In this document: piece after piece, positions 23,789 through 31,992 of the stretch
Layout: each line of letters opens with the position of its first letter
Numbering within the stretch: position 1 is the stretch's first letter
NCBI RefSeq assembly: GCF_036182465.1
Contig: NZ_CP108081.1
Location: 9,300,001 to 9,364,000 of the forward strand
Source: Streptomyces sp. NBC_00258
GTDB taxonomy: Bacteria > Actinomycetota > Actinomycetes > Streptomycetales > Streptomycetaceae
Reading direction: 5' to 3'
Length of the DNA: 64,000 nucleotides
Notes under the pieces: model-generated
What the model was told of the DNA's origin: nothing
What the model saw: only the letters and a program-made list of their open reading frames with translations
The model's database searches: none
Made by a program: the position numbers and the translations under genes

Positions 23789-23814
23789 GGCGGGGTGTCG
23801 CCTGTTGTCGGTGG

Positions 23815-23944
23815 GTGGGGCGGGGCCGTGCCGGTATGTCACGTTCGCGACTGCCGGGCGTACGGCCCTGAGTGCTCTTGGTGGGCGTTTCCAGCGGGAG
23901 CCGTACGTCGCGAACGTTGACATACCGGCACGGCCCCGCCCCAC
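23815..23944. repeat. 130-base inverted-repeat element
   Basis: Arms 23815-23850 and 23908-23944 are complementary along 36 bases, differing only by one extra base in the right arm. The 57-base interior adds CGTACGGC/GCCGTACG pairing. Transcribed, it would fold into one long hairpin. No encoded protein or target-site duplication is clear. It could be a MITE-like element or a structured RNA. Confidence 0.75.
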
Positions 23945-24106
23945 GCGCGTCGGCGGCTTGCGGCCCGGTGGGGGACGGCCGTCAGCCGCCGTACGGCCCG
24001 AGGGGACGTGGCGGGGTGTCCGCCCGCAGCGGATGGCGCGTCCGCACCGGGTGCCCTCTTCGAAACTCACACAGTCGCGCCAGACCGAGGACGGATACCC
24101 CGCCGC

Positions 24107-24130
24107 GGCCTCGCCCCCACGGGCGAGGCC
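24107..24130 (-). terminator. Hairpin downstream of the NUDIX/DMT unit
   Basis: GGCCTCGCCC-CCAC-GGGCGAGGCC, a 10-base perfect stem with a 4-base loop. It is 190 bases beyond the NUDIX stop on the minus strand and the likeliest end of that transcript. Confidence 0.55.
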
Positions 24131-24198
24131 AGGCGCGCGACCTGGGTCCGCGGACGACCGACGGCCCCCGCCCCCTCCCGACCCCAGCCCCTTCCCAC

Positions 24199-24244
24199 CC
24201 AGGGGCGCGGGGAACTGCGCGATCAGCCACGACGAACCCGCAGA
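24199..24244 (-). repeat. Dispersed repeat A, tandem copy 5
   Basis: AGGGGCGCGGGGAACTGCGC followed by GATCAGCC...GAACCCGCAG, inverted relative to copy 1. First of two adjacent copies with 25 bases between them. Confidence 0.8.
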
Positions 24245-24269
24245 AACACGCCGACCTCAGCCCTCACAT

Positions 24270-24315
24270 CCAGGGGCGCGGGGAACTGCGCGACCGGCCG
24301 CCACTCACCCGCAGG
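24270..24315 (-). repeat. Dispersed repeat A, tandem copy 6
   Basis: Second adjacent copy, same orientation as copy 5, ending seven bases before the NUDIX gene's stop codon (24322). The pair suggests local duplication or repeated use of one insertion spot. Confidence 0.8.
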
Positions 24316-24321
24316 CGAAAC

Positions 24322-24837
24322 TCAACCCCGTTCCCGCAAAGCCCGCAGCCGCGAATACGCTGCCAGGCCGTCCGGTACCCACTCCCACTCCGTCAAGCGC
24401 CGCCGCACCTCCGCCTCCGGCAGGAACCCGTGCCAGGCGACCTCCTCCACCTGAGGCTCGACCGGCAGCTCGCAGAGCACCTCGTACACCGCCGACCACC
24501 AGGACTTTCCGGCCCCGTCGTCGTACAGGAACTTGAAGAGAAACGTCGGGCGGGGAAGCCCGGAGACGCCGAGTTCCTCCTCGGCCTCCCGCAGCGCCGC
24601 TTCGTCGTACGTCTCGCCCGCGCCGACGACTCCGCCCACGAACATGTCGTACAGGGAGGGAAACACCAGTTTGGTGGGGGTGCGACGGTGGACGAACAGT
24701 CGACCCTGCGCATCTCTGACCTGGATGAACGCGCAGCGGTGGCGCATCCCCTGTGTGTATACGTCCCCGCGCCTGGCCTGTCCCACGACCTCGTCGTTCT
24801 CGTCGACGACGTCGAGGATCTCGTCGGCGGAACTCAT
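24322..24837 (-). CDS. NUDIX hydrolase
   Basis: A 171-residue NUDIX enzyme with the complete box GGVVGAGETYDEAALREAEE-ELG around residues 65-88 (G-x5-E-x7-REAxEE). NUDIX enzymes cleave nucleoside diphosphates linked to another group. The order EILDVVDENDEVVGQARRGDVY, then HRCAFIQVRDAQGRLFVHRRTPTK, resembles the IPP-isomerase-like/YfcD branch, whose substrates are poorly known. ATG 24837 overlaps the stop of the DMT permease gene (ATGA), so the two are translationally coupled. Confidence 0.88.
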   Translation of the reverse strand: MSSADEILDVVDENDEVVGQARRGDVYTQGMRHRCAFIQVRDAQGRLFVHRRTPTKLVFPSLYDMFVGGVVGAGETYDEAALREAEEELGVSGLPRPTFLFKFLYDDGAGKSWWSAVYEVLCELPVEPQVEEVAWHGFLPEAEVRRRLTEWEWVPDGLAAYSRLRALRERG

Positions 24838-25721
24838 ACCTGGACCCGAACTCGTTCCTTGGGTGCCGCACCGCTCGGCATCGCGGGGTGCATGCCCAGC
24901 AGCACCACGCCGACCACGATCCCGGCAAGGCCCAGGGCTTCCCAGGTCAGGGCGCCCGCGTCGGTGCGGAGCCGGTCTCCGAGGAAGCCCACACCGCATG
25001 CGATGCCAGCGAGCGGCTGCGCGGCGGTGAGTGCGGGCAATGACATGCGGAGGGGGGCTGTCTCGAACGCGCTCTGGACCAGTACGAGGCCCGTGATGCC
25101 GAGCGCTACGACCCCGTAGACCTGCCATCCCGTGGCCAGCGCGATCCAGCCGCCGTCGGAGAAGCGCTGGCCGCTCACGCGGGTGAGGGCGTCCTGGACG
25201 CCGTAGAGGAGTCCGGCGGCCGCACCGAGGAGTACCGGTCCGGCGCTCAGCAGGGATCGCTTGGCGTAGGTGGTGAGGAGTAGGGCCAGTCCTAGTACTA
25301 CGCCGATGATCAGCCACTGGCGGAACGGGTCCGTGCGGGCGTCGCCGCCCTGGGGCTGGCCCGCCACGATGAACGCCGTTACGCCGCCTGCGAGCAGGAG
25401 CAGTCCGGCCCAGCCCTGTCGGCCGAGCGGCTGTCGGGTCTGGCGGCGGGAGAGTACGAGTGCAAATACCAGGTTCGTCGCGAGCAGTGGTTCGACGAGG
25501 GAGATCTCGCCGTTCGAGAGGGCGATCGCGCCCAGCACCATGCCGACGACCATCAGCCCGATGCCGCCCAGCCAGCGAGGCACCCGCACCAGGTCGAGGA
25601 GCAGGCGGGGGGAGAGGAAGTCGCCCAGCGGAGCGTGCGAGGCGGCGTTCTGCTGGAGGACGAATCCGAAGCCGAGACAGCAGGCCGCGCCGACGGAGAG
25701 GAGGAGAACCAGAACCGACAC
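24834..25721 (-). CDS. DMT-superfamily permease
   Basis: A 295-residue membrane protein with about nine or ten helices and no signal peptide, laid out like the DMT/NIPA-like permeases of actinobacteria (GFGFVLQQNAASHAP after helix 1, SNGEISLVEPLLATNLVFAL, AAGLLYGVQDALTRVSG). The start is GTG 25721, eight bases after GAGG. The downstream NUDIX gene overlaps its stop. Related proteins are annotated as metabolite or Mg2+ transporters; nothing here decides. Confidence 0.82.
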   Translation of the reverse strand: MSVLVLLLSVGAACCLGFGFVLQQNAASHAPLGDFLSPRLLLDLVRVPRWLGGIGLMVVGMVLGAIALSNGEISLVEPLLATNLVFALVLSRRQTRQPLGRQGWAGLLLLAGGVTAFIVAGQPQGGDARTDPFRQWLIIGVVLGLALLLTTYAKRSLLSAGPVLLGAAAGLLYGVQDALTRVSGQRFSDGGWIALATGWQVYGVVALGITGLVLVQSAFETAPLRMSLPALTAAQPLAGIACGVGFLGDRLRTDAGALTWEALGLAGIVVGVVLLGMHPAMPSGAAPKERVRVQV

Positions 25722-25871
25722 GCTGCGTACCTCGGGGATTTCGGACGGTGGCGGGGCGGGGTGCGGGTATCGACCGACTGTAGCCCGAGTACGCGGAACC
25801 CGGCAGTTGACTGGGTCACTCCGTTGCCCAAGGATCTGACCGACCAGTAACAAGTCGAGGAGGACCTGCTC

Positions 25872-27527
25872 ATGGCGTACGACGCAGATGTGATCGTGAT
25901 CGGGGCGGGCCTGGCCGGGCTCGCGGCGACCGCGGAGCTCGTCGACGCGGGACGCAAGGTGATCCTTCTCGATCAGGAGCCGGAGCAGTCGATCGGCGGC
26001 CAGGCGCACTGGTCGTTCGGCGGGCTCTTCTTCGTGGACTCTCCCGAGCAGCGCCGGATGCGCATCAAGGACACTCACGCGCTGGCCCTCCAGGACTGGA
26101 TGGGCACCGCGGGCTTCGACCGCCCGGAGGACCACTGGCCCCGCAAGTGGGCCGAGGCGTACGTCGACTTCGCGGCCGGTGAGAAGCGGTCCTGGCTGCA
26201 CAAGCAGGGCGTTCGATGGTTTCCCGTGGTGGGCTGGGCCGAGCGTGGCGGTTATGACGCCAACGGGCACGGGAACTCCGTGCCTCGGTTTCACATCACT
26301 TGGGGTACGGGGCCCGGCCTTGTCGCACCTTTCGAGCGGCGGGTGCGGGCGGGGGTTGCCCGTGGGCTCGTACAGCTCAAGTTCCGGCACCGGGTCACCG
26401 GGCTGTCGCGGAGCGCGGGTGACGTCGACACCGTGAGCGGTGAGGTCCTGGAGCCGTCGGACATCCTGCGGGGTCAGGCCAGTGGCCGTGGCGTGACCGG
26501 GGCCTTCGAGTTCAAGGCCCAGGCCGTGATCGTCACGTCGGGTGGCATCGGCGGCAACCATGATCTCGTGCGCGCCAACTGGCCGGAGAGGCTGGGGACT
26601 CCGCCGGAGCGGATGATCTCCGGGGTGCCCGCTCATGTGGATGGCGAGATGCTCGGCATCGCGGAGGGCACGGGTGCGCACCTCATCAACCGTGACCGCA
26701 TGTGGCACTACACCGAGGGCATCCAGAACTGGAACCCCATCTGGGAGAAGCACGGCATCCGTATCCTGCCCGGGCCGTCGTCGTTGTGGCTGGACGCGCG
26801 GGGCAAGCGGCTGCCGGTTCCGCTCTTCCCCGGCTTCGACACCCTCGGCACGCTCGAGCACATCATGAAGACCGGCTACGACTACACGTGGTTCGTGCTC
26901 GACCAGAAGATCATCGGCAAGGAGTTCGCGCTCTCGGGCTCGGAGCAGAACCCCGATCTGACGGGCAAGTCCGTCAAGGGCGTGTTCCAGCGGGCGCGGG
27001 CCGATGTGCCGGGGCCGGTGCAGGCGTTCATGGACAAGGGCGTCGATTTCGTGGTGGAGAAGGATCTTGGCGCGCTGGTGCGGGGCATGAACGCGCTCAC
27101 CAAGGAGTCGCTCATCGATGAGGGTGAGCTGCGGCGCGAGATCACCGCGCGGGACCGGGAGATCGCCAACCCGTTCACCAAGGACCTGCAGGTCACGGCC
27201 ATTCGCGGGGCCCGCGCCTATCTCGGCGACAAGCTGATCCGGACGGCCACTCCGCACCGCATCCTCGACCCCAAGGCCGGGCCTCTCATCGCCGTACGGC
27301 TCAATATTCTGACCCGTAAGACGCTCGGTGGCCTGGAGACCGACCTCTCGTCCCAGGTGCTCACCGAGGGCGGTGACCCGCTGTCCGGGGTGTACGCGGC
27401 GGGGGAGGCTGCCGGGTTCGGCGGCGGCGGAGTGCACGGATACCGGTCTCTGGAGGGGACGTTCCTCGGCGGGTGCCTCTTCTCCGGGCGTGCGGCCGGG
27501 CGTGCGGCGGCGAAGGCCGTCGGCTGA
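25872..27527 (+). CDS. FAD-binding dehydrogenase, KSTD/fumarate reductase-like
   Basis: A 551-residue flavoprotein with the Rossmann dinucleotide motif VIVIGAGLAGLAATAEL at residue 8 and the C-terminal FAD closure GVYAAGEAAGFGGGGVHGYR. The middle holds GGIGGNHDLVRANWP and catalytic-domain segments related to 3-ketosteroid dehydrogenases and fumarate reductase flavoproteins. The closest type I recall is mycobacterial Rv0785, also of unproven activity. GGAGGACC precedes ATG 25872. It is divergent from the DMT permease with 150 bases between. It probably oxidises a hydrophobic substrate in the cytoplasm. Confidence 0.85.
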   Translation: MAYDADVIVIGAGLAGLAATAELVDAGRKVILLDQEPEQSIGGQAHWSFGGLFFVDSPEQRRMRIKDTHALALQDWMGTAGFDRPEDHWPRKWAEAYVDFAAGEKRSWLHKQGVRWFPVVGWAERGGYDANGHGNSVPRFHITWGTGPGLVAPFERRVRAGVARGLVQLKFRHRVTGLSRSAGDVDTVSGEVLEPSDILRGQASGRGVTGAFEFKAQAVIVTSGGIGGNHDLVRANWPERLGTPPERMISGVPAHVDGEMLGIAEGTGAHLINRDRMWHYTEGIQNWNPIWEKHGIRILPGPSSLWLDARGKRLPVPLFPGFDTLGTLEHIMKTGYDYTWFVLDQKIIGKEFALSGSEQNPDLTGKSVKGVFQRARADVPGPVQAFMDKGVDFVVEKDLGALVRGMNALTKESLIDEGELRREITARDREIANPFTKDLQVTAIRGARAYLGDKLIRTATPHRILDPKAGPLIAVRLNILTRKTLGGLETDLSSQVLTEGGDPLSGVYAAGEAAGFGGGGVHGYRSLEGTFLGGCLFSGRAAGRAAAKAVG

Positions 27528-27671
27528 CGGTGGGGTGAAGGAGGCCTCAACTCGGGGCCCTTGACGAGTCGTTGACGCGTGTAAAGCCCTGTCCGGGCTT
27601 GACGTGAACCATTGGCTGGGGGTTGGCTGTCCGTAATTGGCCCCTGACAGAATCCAACCTCCGGTAAATGT

Positions 27672-27681
27672 CAACCGGTTG
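27672..27681. promoter_or_regulatory. Palindrome upstream of a hypothetical gene
   Basis: CAACCGGTTG is a perfect 10-base palindrome in a relatively AT-rich leader, 46 bases before the GTG at 27728. It may be an operator; no regulator is adjacent. The region 27528-27727 shows TTGACG elements at several places, but no -10 could be fixed. Confidence 0.35.
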
Positions 27682-27727
27682 CACAAAATGCCCACTGAAT
27701 TACCGCGTCGTGTGAGGAAGTTCCGCG

Positions 27728-28678
27728 GTGTCTCCACCCCCGCCACCCCTGGGTCGCGGCCGCAAGCGTGCGGCCCAGGCCTTCGACGCCGCGCTCGACG
27801 ACGCCGAACTCGTCGCCGCCCGCGCCGCGTTGGCCCAGGGCCGGTGGACAGCCGTACGCGGTCTGCTCGTCGCGACCGGTGACGACTGGGACCGCCGCGG
27901 TCATCGCGTCACCACCCTCGCGCAGGAGTCCAGCACCCAGGCCTGGGCCCGCGACTGGCTGGTCGCCGAGCCCGAGTCGGGCGATGCCTCCCTGCTGCTC
28001 GCCCTTGCCACGGTGCAGCGCGCCCTGAACGGCAAGGACAAGCCCGCCAGGGCGCGCGAGGCCTGTCGTGTCGCGGCCGCGCTGCTGCCAGCCGACCCCA
28101 CGCCCTGGCTCGGCCTGCTGATGCTGGAGCGCGTGCTCGGCGGTGAGCAGGAGGTGGTCCAGCTCTTCGACGAGGTGCGGCACCGGTACGCCGACCACCA
28201 CCACGCCCACCATCTGATGGTGGCCCGGCTCGCCGAGCGAAGACCTGACGCCGGGCAGGACCCGCTGCACGAGGTCTACGACTTCGCGACCTGGTCGGCC
28301 GAACAGGCGCCCGCCGACTCGCCGTTGGCCATCCTTCCCGTCGTCGCGCACGCCGAGCGCTATCGCGTCCTGGCCGCCGCCGGAATCGAGCCGGCCGATC
28401 CCGTGGCCTCCGGGCACTGGGTCGGGCGCCGGGCCCGCCAGGTGATGAAGGCGGCCTTCGACTGGTGGCTGGAGTGGGAGCGCGACGACCATCCGCGCAG
28501 CCAGATCGACCTCAACTTCCTTGCCCACGCCAAGTTCTGCGAGGGCCGGGGCGCCGAGGCGGCCGCCCTCTTCCATCGCATCGGACCGTATGCGACCCCG
28601 GTGCCGTGGTCGTACCCCGACCGCGACCCGCACAAAGCCTTCCGCGCCGCACGCGACAGCGTGCTCGGCACGGTCTGA
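27728..28678 (+). CDS. Conserved hypothetical, TPR-like helical protein
   Basis: A 316-residue soluble protein without signal peptide. It is nearly all helix, with TPR-like helix pairs (ASLLLALATVQRALNGKDKPA, LPADPTPWLGLLMLERVLGGEQE, HHAHHLMVARLAERR) and a His-rich turn YADHHHAHH. I cannot assign a function; a protein-binding scaffold is the simplest reading. GAGGAAG precedes the GTG start. It lies 54 bases ahead of the amino-acid permease on the same strand and may share its transcript. Confidence 0.78.
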   Translation: MSPPPPPLGRGRKRAAQAFDAALDDAELVAARAALAQGRWTAVRGLLVATGDDWDRRGHRVTTLAQESSTQAWARDWLVAEPESGDASLLLALATVQRALNGKDKPARAREACRVAAALLPADPTPWLGLLMLERVLGGEQEVVQLFDEVRHRYADHHHAHHLMVARLAERRPDAGQDPLHEVYDFATWSAEQAPADSPLAILPVVAHAERYRVLAAAGIEPADPVASGHWVGRRARQVMKAAFDWWLEWERDDHPRSQIDLNFLAHAKFCEGRGAEAAALFHRIGPYATPVPWSYPDRDPHKAFRAARDSVLGTV

Positions 28679-28732
28679 ACAAACGCCCCTGCACACCCCA
28701 GCCGCTGGAACATCCGAAAGGACAACCCCGCC

Positions 28733-30298
28733 ATGACGACGGGCAGTTCGCACACCTCAAGTGCGTCGAGCACGAGCAGACAGACCGCCGCTGACGGCGG
28801 CATCAGCACCTTCAAGGGTCAGGACCGCGCCCTGCGTTCCGACCGGCTCGGTACGGGGGGTCTGCTGCTCTCCGTTCTCGCGGCGACCGCCCCGCTCATG
28901 GTGGTCGCGGGTGTCATGCCCACCACATTCGCGGTGATGGGCATCGTCGGCCAGCCGCTGCTCTTCGTCCTTCTCGGCATCGTGCTCGTCCTCTTCAGCG
29001 TCGGGTACGCCGAGATGAGCCGCCACGTCCACAACGCGGGCGCCTTCTACGCGTACATCTCCCGGGGCCTCGGCGGCACGGCCGGCTCGGGTGCCGCGGC
29101 GGTCGCGCTCGTCGCGTACAACGCGCTGCAGATCGGTATCTACGGCATCTTCGGCTTCGAGGTGTCCGGCCTCTTCGCCACCTACCTCGAAGTCGAAGTC
29201 GCCTGGTGGATACCGGCGTTGGTGGCGGCTCTCGTCGTAGGCGCGCTCGGCTGGCTGAAGATCGACGTGAACGCGCGGGTGCTCGGCGTACTGCTGGTCA
29301 TCGAGGTCGCCCTTGTTGTTATTTTTGACATCGCGGCCGTCGCCGACCCCGCCAAGGAGGGCCTGTCGCTGCACGCCTTCAACCCCGACACCCTCAGCGG
29401 GGCCGGCCTCGGCACCGCCCTGTGCTTCTGCATCGCCGCGTTCCTCGGCTTCGAGCAGGCCCCCGTGTACGCGGAGGAGACCAGCCGCCCGCACATCCTG
29501 GTCCCGCGCGTGATGTTCCTCGCCATCGGCTTCGTCGCCGTCTTCTTCGCGATCAGCTCCTGGGCGCTGACCGTCGCCGCGGGTCCCTCCGCGATCGTGG
29601 GCACCGCCCAGAAGCAGAGCGCCGGACTGCTGTTCTTCCTCACCGACGAACGGCTCGGCGAGTCGTTCACCGACGTGCTCCATGTGCTGTTCGTGACCGG
29701 CATGTTCGCGGCGATGCTCAGCTTCCACAACGTCGTGGCGCGCTACGCCTTCGCCATGGGCCGGGAGGGCCTGCTGCCGTCCGTGTTCGGCCGGACCACG
29801 GGTGCGAGCGGTGCGCCCGGCACCGGATCGCTGCTGCAGACCGTCATCGCCGTGGTGGTCGTCGGGGCGTTCGCCGTCGCCGACGACAAGCCGACCGGTG
29901 ACCCGACCGCGCCCGTGCTGCAGCTGTTCACCTGGATGGGCAACGTCGGCGCCCTCGGCGTGATCGTGCTGATGGCCGCGGCCTCGCTCTCCGTCGTCGT
30001 GTTCTTCGCCCGCCGGGGCGCCGCGGGAGCCCAGGCCTGGCGCCTCGTGGCCTCCGTGATCGCCGGTGTCTCGCTGCTCGTCATCGCCGTCTACACCGTC
30101 AAGGACTTCGACGTCCTCGTGGGTGCGGGCCCCGGCTCCTCGCTGAGCTGGGTACTGCCCGGCATCATCGTGCTCGCCGCGGTGGCGGGCATCCTCCAGG
30201 GCCTCTACCTGAAGGCCCGCAAGCCCGAGGCGCACGCCAGGATCGGGCTCGGCAACGAGGCGTTCCAGCTGGAGAAAGCGGCCGAGGGCGACGCGTGA
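28733..30298 (+). CDS. APC-superfamily amino-acid permease
   Basis: A 521-residue inner-membrane permease with twelve predicted helices preceded by a 35-residue Ser/Thr-rich cytoplasmic tail. The APC core begins GTGGLLLSVLAATAPLMVVAGVMPTTFAV, and helix 6 has the EETSRPHILVPR segment usual for amino-acid/polyamine transporters. It imports an amino acid or amine with protons. GAAAGGA lies before ATG 28733. A very strong hairpin 140 bases beyond the stop probably ends the transcript. Substrate unassigned. Confidence 0.88.
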   Translation: MTTGSSHTSSASSTSRQTAADGGISTFKGQDRALRSDRLGTGGLLLSVLAATAPLMVVAGVMPTTFAVMGIVGQPLLFVLLGIVLVLFSVGYAEMSRHVHNAGAFYAYISRGLGGTAGSGAAAVALVAYNALQIGIYGIFGFEVSGLFATYLEVEVAWWIPALVAALVVGALGWLKIDVNARVLGVLLVIEVALVVIFDIAAVADPAKEGLSLHAFNPDTLSGAGLGTALCFCIAAFLGFEQAPVYAEETSRPHILVPRVMFLAIGFVAVFFAISSWALTVAAGPSAIVGTAQKQSAGLLFFLTDERLGESFTDVLHVLFVTGMFAAMLSFHNVVARYAFAMGREGLLPSVFGRTTGASGAPGTGSLLQTVIAVVVVGAFAVADDKPTGDPTAPVLQLFTWMGNVGALGVIVLMAAASLSVVVFFARRGAAGAQAWRLVASVIAGVSLLVIAVYTVKDFDVLVGAGPGSSLSWVLPGIIVLAAVAGILQGLYLKARKPEAHARIGLGNEAFQLEKAAEGDA

Positions 30299-30440
30299 GC
30301 GTCCGGGCTGCCCGGCCGTCCCGCTGACTGGCGCCCCGCAGTCGGGCGTTCCGTCCGTGGGCGACTCGGCTCACGTCGCTCCGCTCATGGGCGGCGCCCT
30401 TCTGAGAAAGCCGTAAGAAGTGATTACGGAACTCTGACGG

Positions 30441-30477
30441 ACACCCTTGGCCCCTGGCTTCCCGGGGCCAAGGGTGT
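30441..30477 (+). terminator. Terminator hairpin next to a downstream start
   Basis: Fourteen-base perfect stem ACACCCTTGGCCCC / GGGGCCAAGGGTGT with a 9-base loop. It ends 12 bases before the GTG of the molybdopterin gene at 30490, so it either terminates the permease transcript or, within that gene's own leader, masks its initiation region. Confidence 0.75.
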
Positions 30478-30489
30478 TCGAATCAATAG

Positions 30490-31227
30490 GTGAACACGGA
30501 ACAACCGACCGCTTCGGATCCGGAGGAGAGCGGCACCCCCGTGGGGCGGCGGCTCATGCTCGGCATGCTCGGGCTCGGCGCACTCGGCGTGGCCACCGCG
30601 CCCACGCTCCAGCGTGGCCTGGAGTCCTTCCTCGGCGGCGCCGCGGACAAGGACCCGACCGGCCTGACCGGCCTGCTCCCCAACGGCGGCGGCTTCCGCT
30701 ACTACTCGGTCACCTCGTCCGTCCCGCACAAGAACGAGGACACCTACCGCCTCAAGATCGACGGCCTGGTCGACCACCCCGCCACGTACACACTGGCCGA
30801 TCTGCGTGCCCTGCCGCAGACCCGGATGGTCCGCGACGTCCAGTGCGTCACGGGGTGGAGAGTGCCCGACACGCCCTTCGAAGGCGTACGGCTGTCCCAG
30901 CTGCTGGATGCCGCGGGGGTGCGCTCCTCGGCCGGGGCGGTGCGGTTCACATGCTTCGACGGCGCGTACTCGGAGAGCCTGACCCTGGCCCAGGCCCGCC
31001 GTGCCGATGTCCTCGTGGCTCTGCGTATGCAGGACAAGGATCTGAACCATTCGCATGGTGGTCCTGTCCGTCTCTATGTCGCCCCCATGTACTTCTACAA
31101 GTCCGCGAAGTGGCTCTCCGGCATCACCCTCACGTCGGACGTCCGTCCCGGCTACTGGGAGGACCGGGGGTACGACGTCGACGCGTGGGTCGGCCGATCG
31201 AACGGGCGGGACGATGACGCGACCTGA
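30490..31227 (+). CDS. Molybdopterin-dependent oxidoreductase, sulfite-oxidase fold
   Basis: A 245-residue protein. The N-terminus VGRRLMLGMLGLGALGVATAP is a twin-arginine-like export or anchor segment. The rest is a sulfite-oxidase/MsrP molybdopterin domain: YRLKIDGLVDHPATYTLADLRALPQ, then VQCVTGWRV carrying the Mo-ligating Cys, and a C-terminal GGPVRLYVAPMYFYKSAKWLSGI. The GTG start at 30490 has only a weak ribosome site. The following cytochrome b gene overlaps its end by 14 bases, a pairing like MsrP/MsrQ: periplasmic Mo enzyme plus haem membrane partner. Substrate unknown. Confidence 0.85.
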   Translation: MNTEQPTASDPEESGTPVGRRLMLGMLGLGALGVATAPTLQRGLESFLGGAADKDPTGLTGLLPNGGGFRYYSVTSSVPHKNEDTYRLKIDGLVDHPATYTLADLRALPQTRMVRDVQCVTGWRVPDTPFEGVRLSQLLDAAGVRSSAGAVRFTCFDGAYSESLTLAQARRADVLVALRMQDKDLNHSHGGPVRLYVAPMYFYKSAKWLSGITLTSDVRPGYWEDRGYDVDAWVGRSNGRDDDAT

Positions 31228-31879
31228 GACCGAGACCCCGGGGGCGCCTGACCTGACGGCGAACGCCGGGGAGCGCTTTGCGAGTTCGGTGCGGGTGCGG
31301 CGGTTCTCGCCCGCCGAACGGTGGGTGCACCGGGTGACGGCGGTGTTGATGGGGGTGTGCGTGGCGACCGCGGCCTGTCTCTATCTGCCGCAGCTCGCCG
31401 AACTCGTCGGGCGGCGTGAGCTGGTCGTGCGGGTGCACGAGTGGTCGGGGCTGTTGTTGCCGGTGCCTGTCCTGGCCGGGCTCGTCTCACGGGCCTTCCG
31501 GAAGGACCTGCGGCTGCTCAATCGGTTCGGGGCGCACGATCGGGTCTGGCTGCGGTCGGCGTGGCGGCGGGATGCCCGGCCTCAGTCCCGGCCTGCCGGG
31601 AAGTTCAACGCCGGGCAGAAGGTGTACGCGGCGTGGATCGCCGGGGCCGTTCTGGTCATGCTCGGGACGGGGTTGCTGATGTGGTTCACGCATCTCGCCC
31701 CGCTGGTCTGGCGCACGAGCGCGACCTTCGTGCATGACTGGCTCGCTCTGACCGTTGGCATTGTTCTTGCGGGGCACATCGGGATGGCCATGGCCCGCCC
31801 GGAGGCCCGGCGAGGGCTCCGGACGGGGTCGGTCAGCCGGGAATGGGCGGAGGAGGAGCATCCGCTCTGGCGACCGTAG
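31214..31879 (+). CDS. Cytochrome b-type membrane partner
   Basis: A 221-residue cytochrome b/b6-domain protein with four transmembrane helices. Helix-embedded His residues (RWVHRVTAVLMGV, VRVHEWSGLLLPV, FTHLAPLVW, FVHDWLALTVGIVLAGHIGM) are placed to ligate two haems. It overlaps the Mo-oxidoreductase by 14 bases, so it very likely exchanges electrons between that enzyme and quinones. The cytoplasmic C-terminus is short and charged. Start ATG 31214 is the only Met that gives the typical N-terminus. Confidence 0.85.
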   Translation: MTRPETETPGAPDLTANAGERFASSVRVRRFSPAERWVHRVTAVLMGVCVATAACLYLPQLAELVGRRELVVRVHEWSGLLLPVPVLAGLVSRAFRKDLRLLNRFGAHDRVWLRSAWRRDARPQSRPAGKFNAGQKVYAAWIAGAVLVMLGTGLLMWFTHLAPLVWRTSATFVHDWLALTVGIVLAGHIGMAMARPEARRGLRTGSVSREWAEEEHPLWRP

Positions 31880-31918
31880 CGGTGGCCTCCGGCGGTTGGA
31901 CGGGGGACGGTGCTTGGT

Positions 31919-31980
31919 GGGTGGGTGTGGGGCCGATGTGGCTGGTCGCGCAGGTTCCCCGCGCCCTTATCGGGGCGCTG
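31919..31980 (+). repeat. Dispersed repeat A, copy 7
   Basis: GTGGCTGGTCGCGCAGGTTC followed by CCCGCGCCCTTATCGGGGCGC, one base longer in the core than the consensus. It separates the convergent cytochrome b and idonate dehydrogenase genes. Confidence 0.78.
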
Positions 31981-31992
31981 TTCTCCCGCGGC

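Larger units (their letters stand above)
23789..24321. other. Gene-free 533-base stretch packed with repeats
   Basis: No credible gene. Left to right it holds the 130-base inverted repeat (23815-23944), featureless GC-rich DNA, a 10-base perfect hairpin (24107-24130) and two tandem copies of repeat A (24199-24244, 24270-24315). Open frames here are Arg/Pro-rich shadows. Confidence 0.7.

Noticed and set aside
23815..23944. Inverted repeat considered as ends of an insertion sequence
   Set aside because: Only 57 bases lie between the arms and no transposase gene is present.
24191..24315. Two evenly spaced repeats considered as a mini CRISPR array
   Set aside because: Units match the dispersed repeat A family found all over the window, spacers are absent or unrelated, and no cas gene is present.
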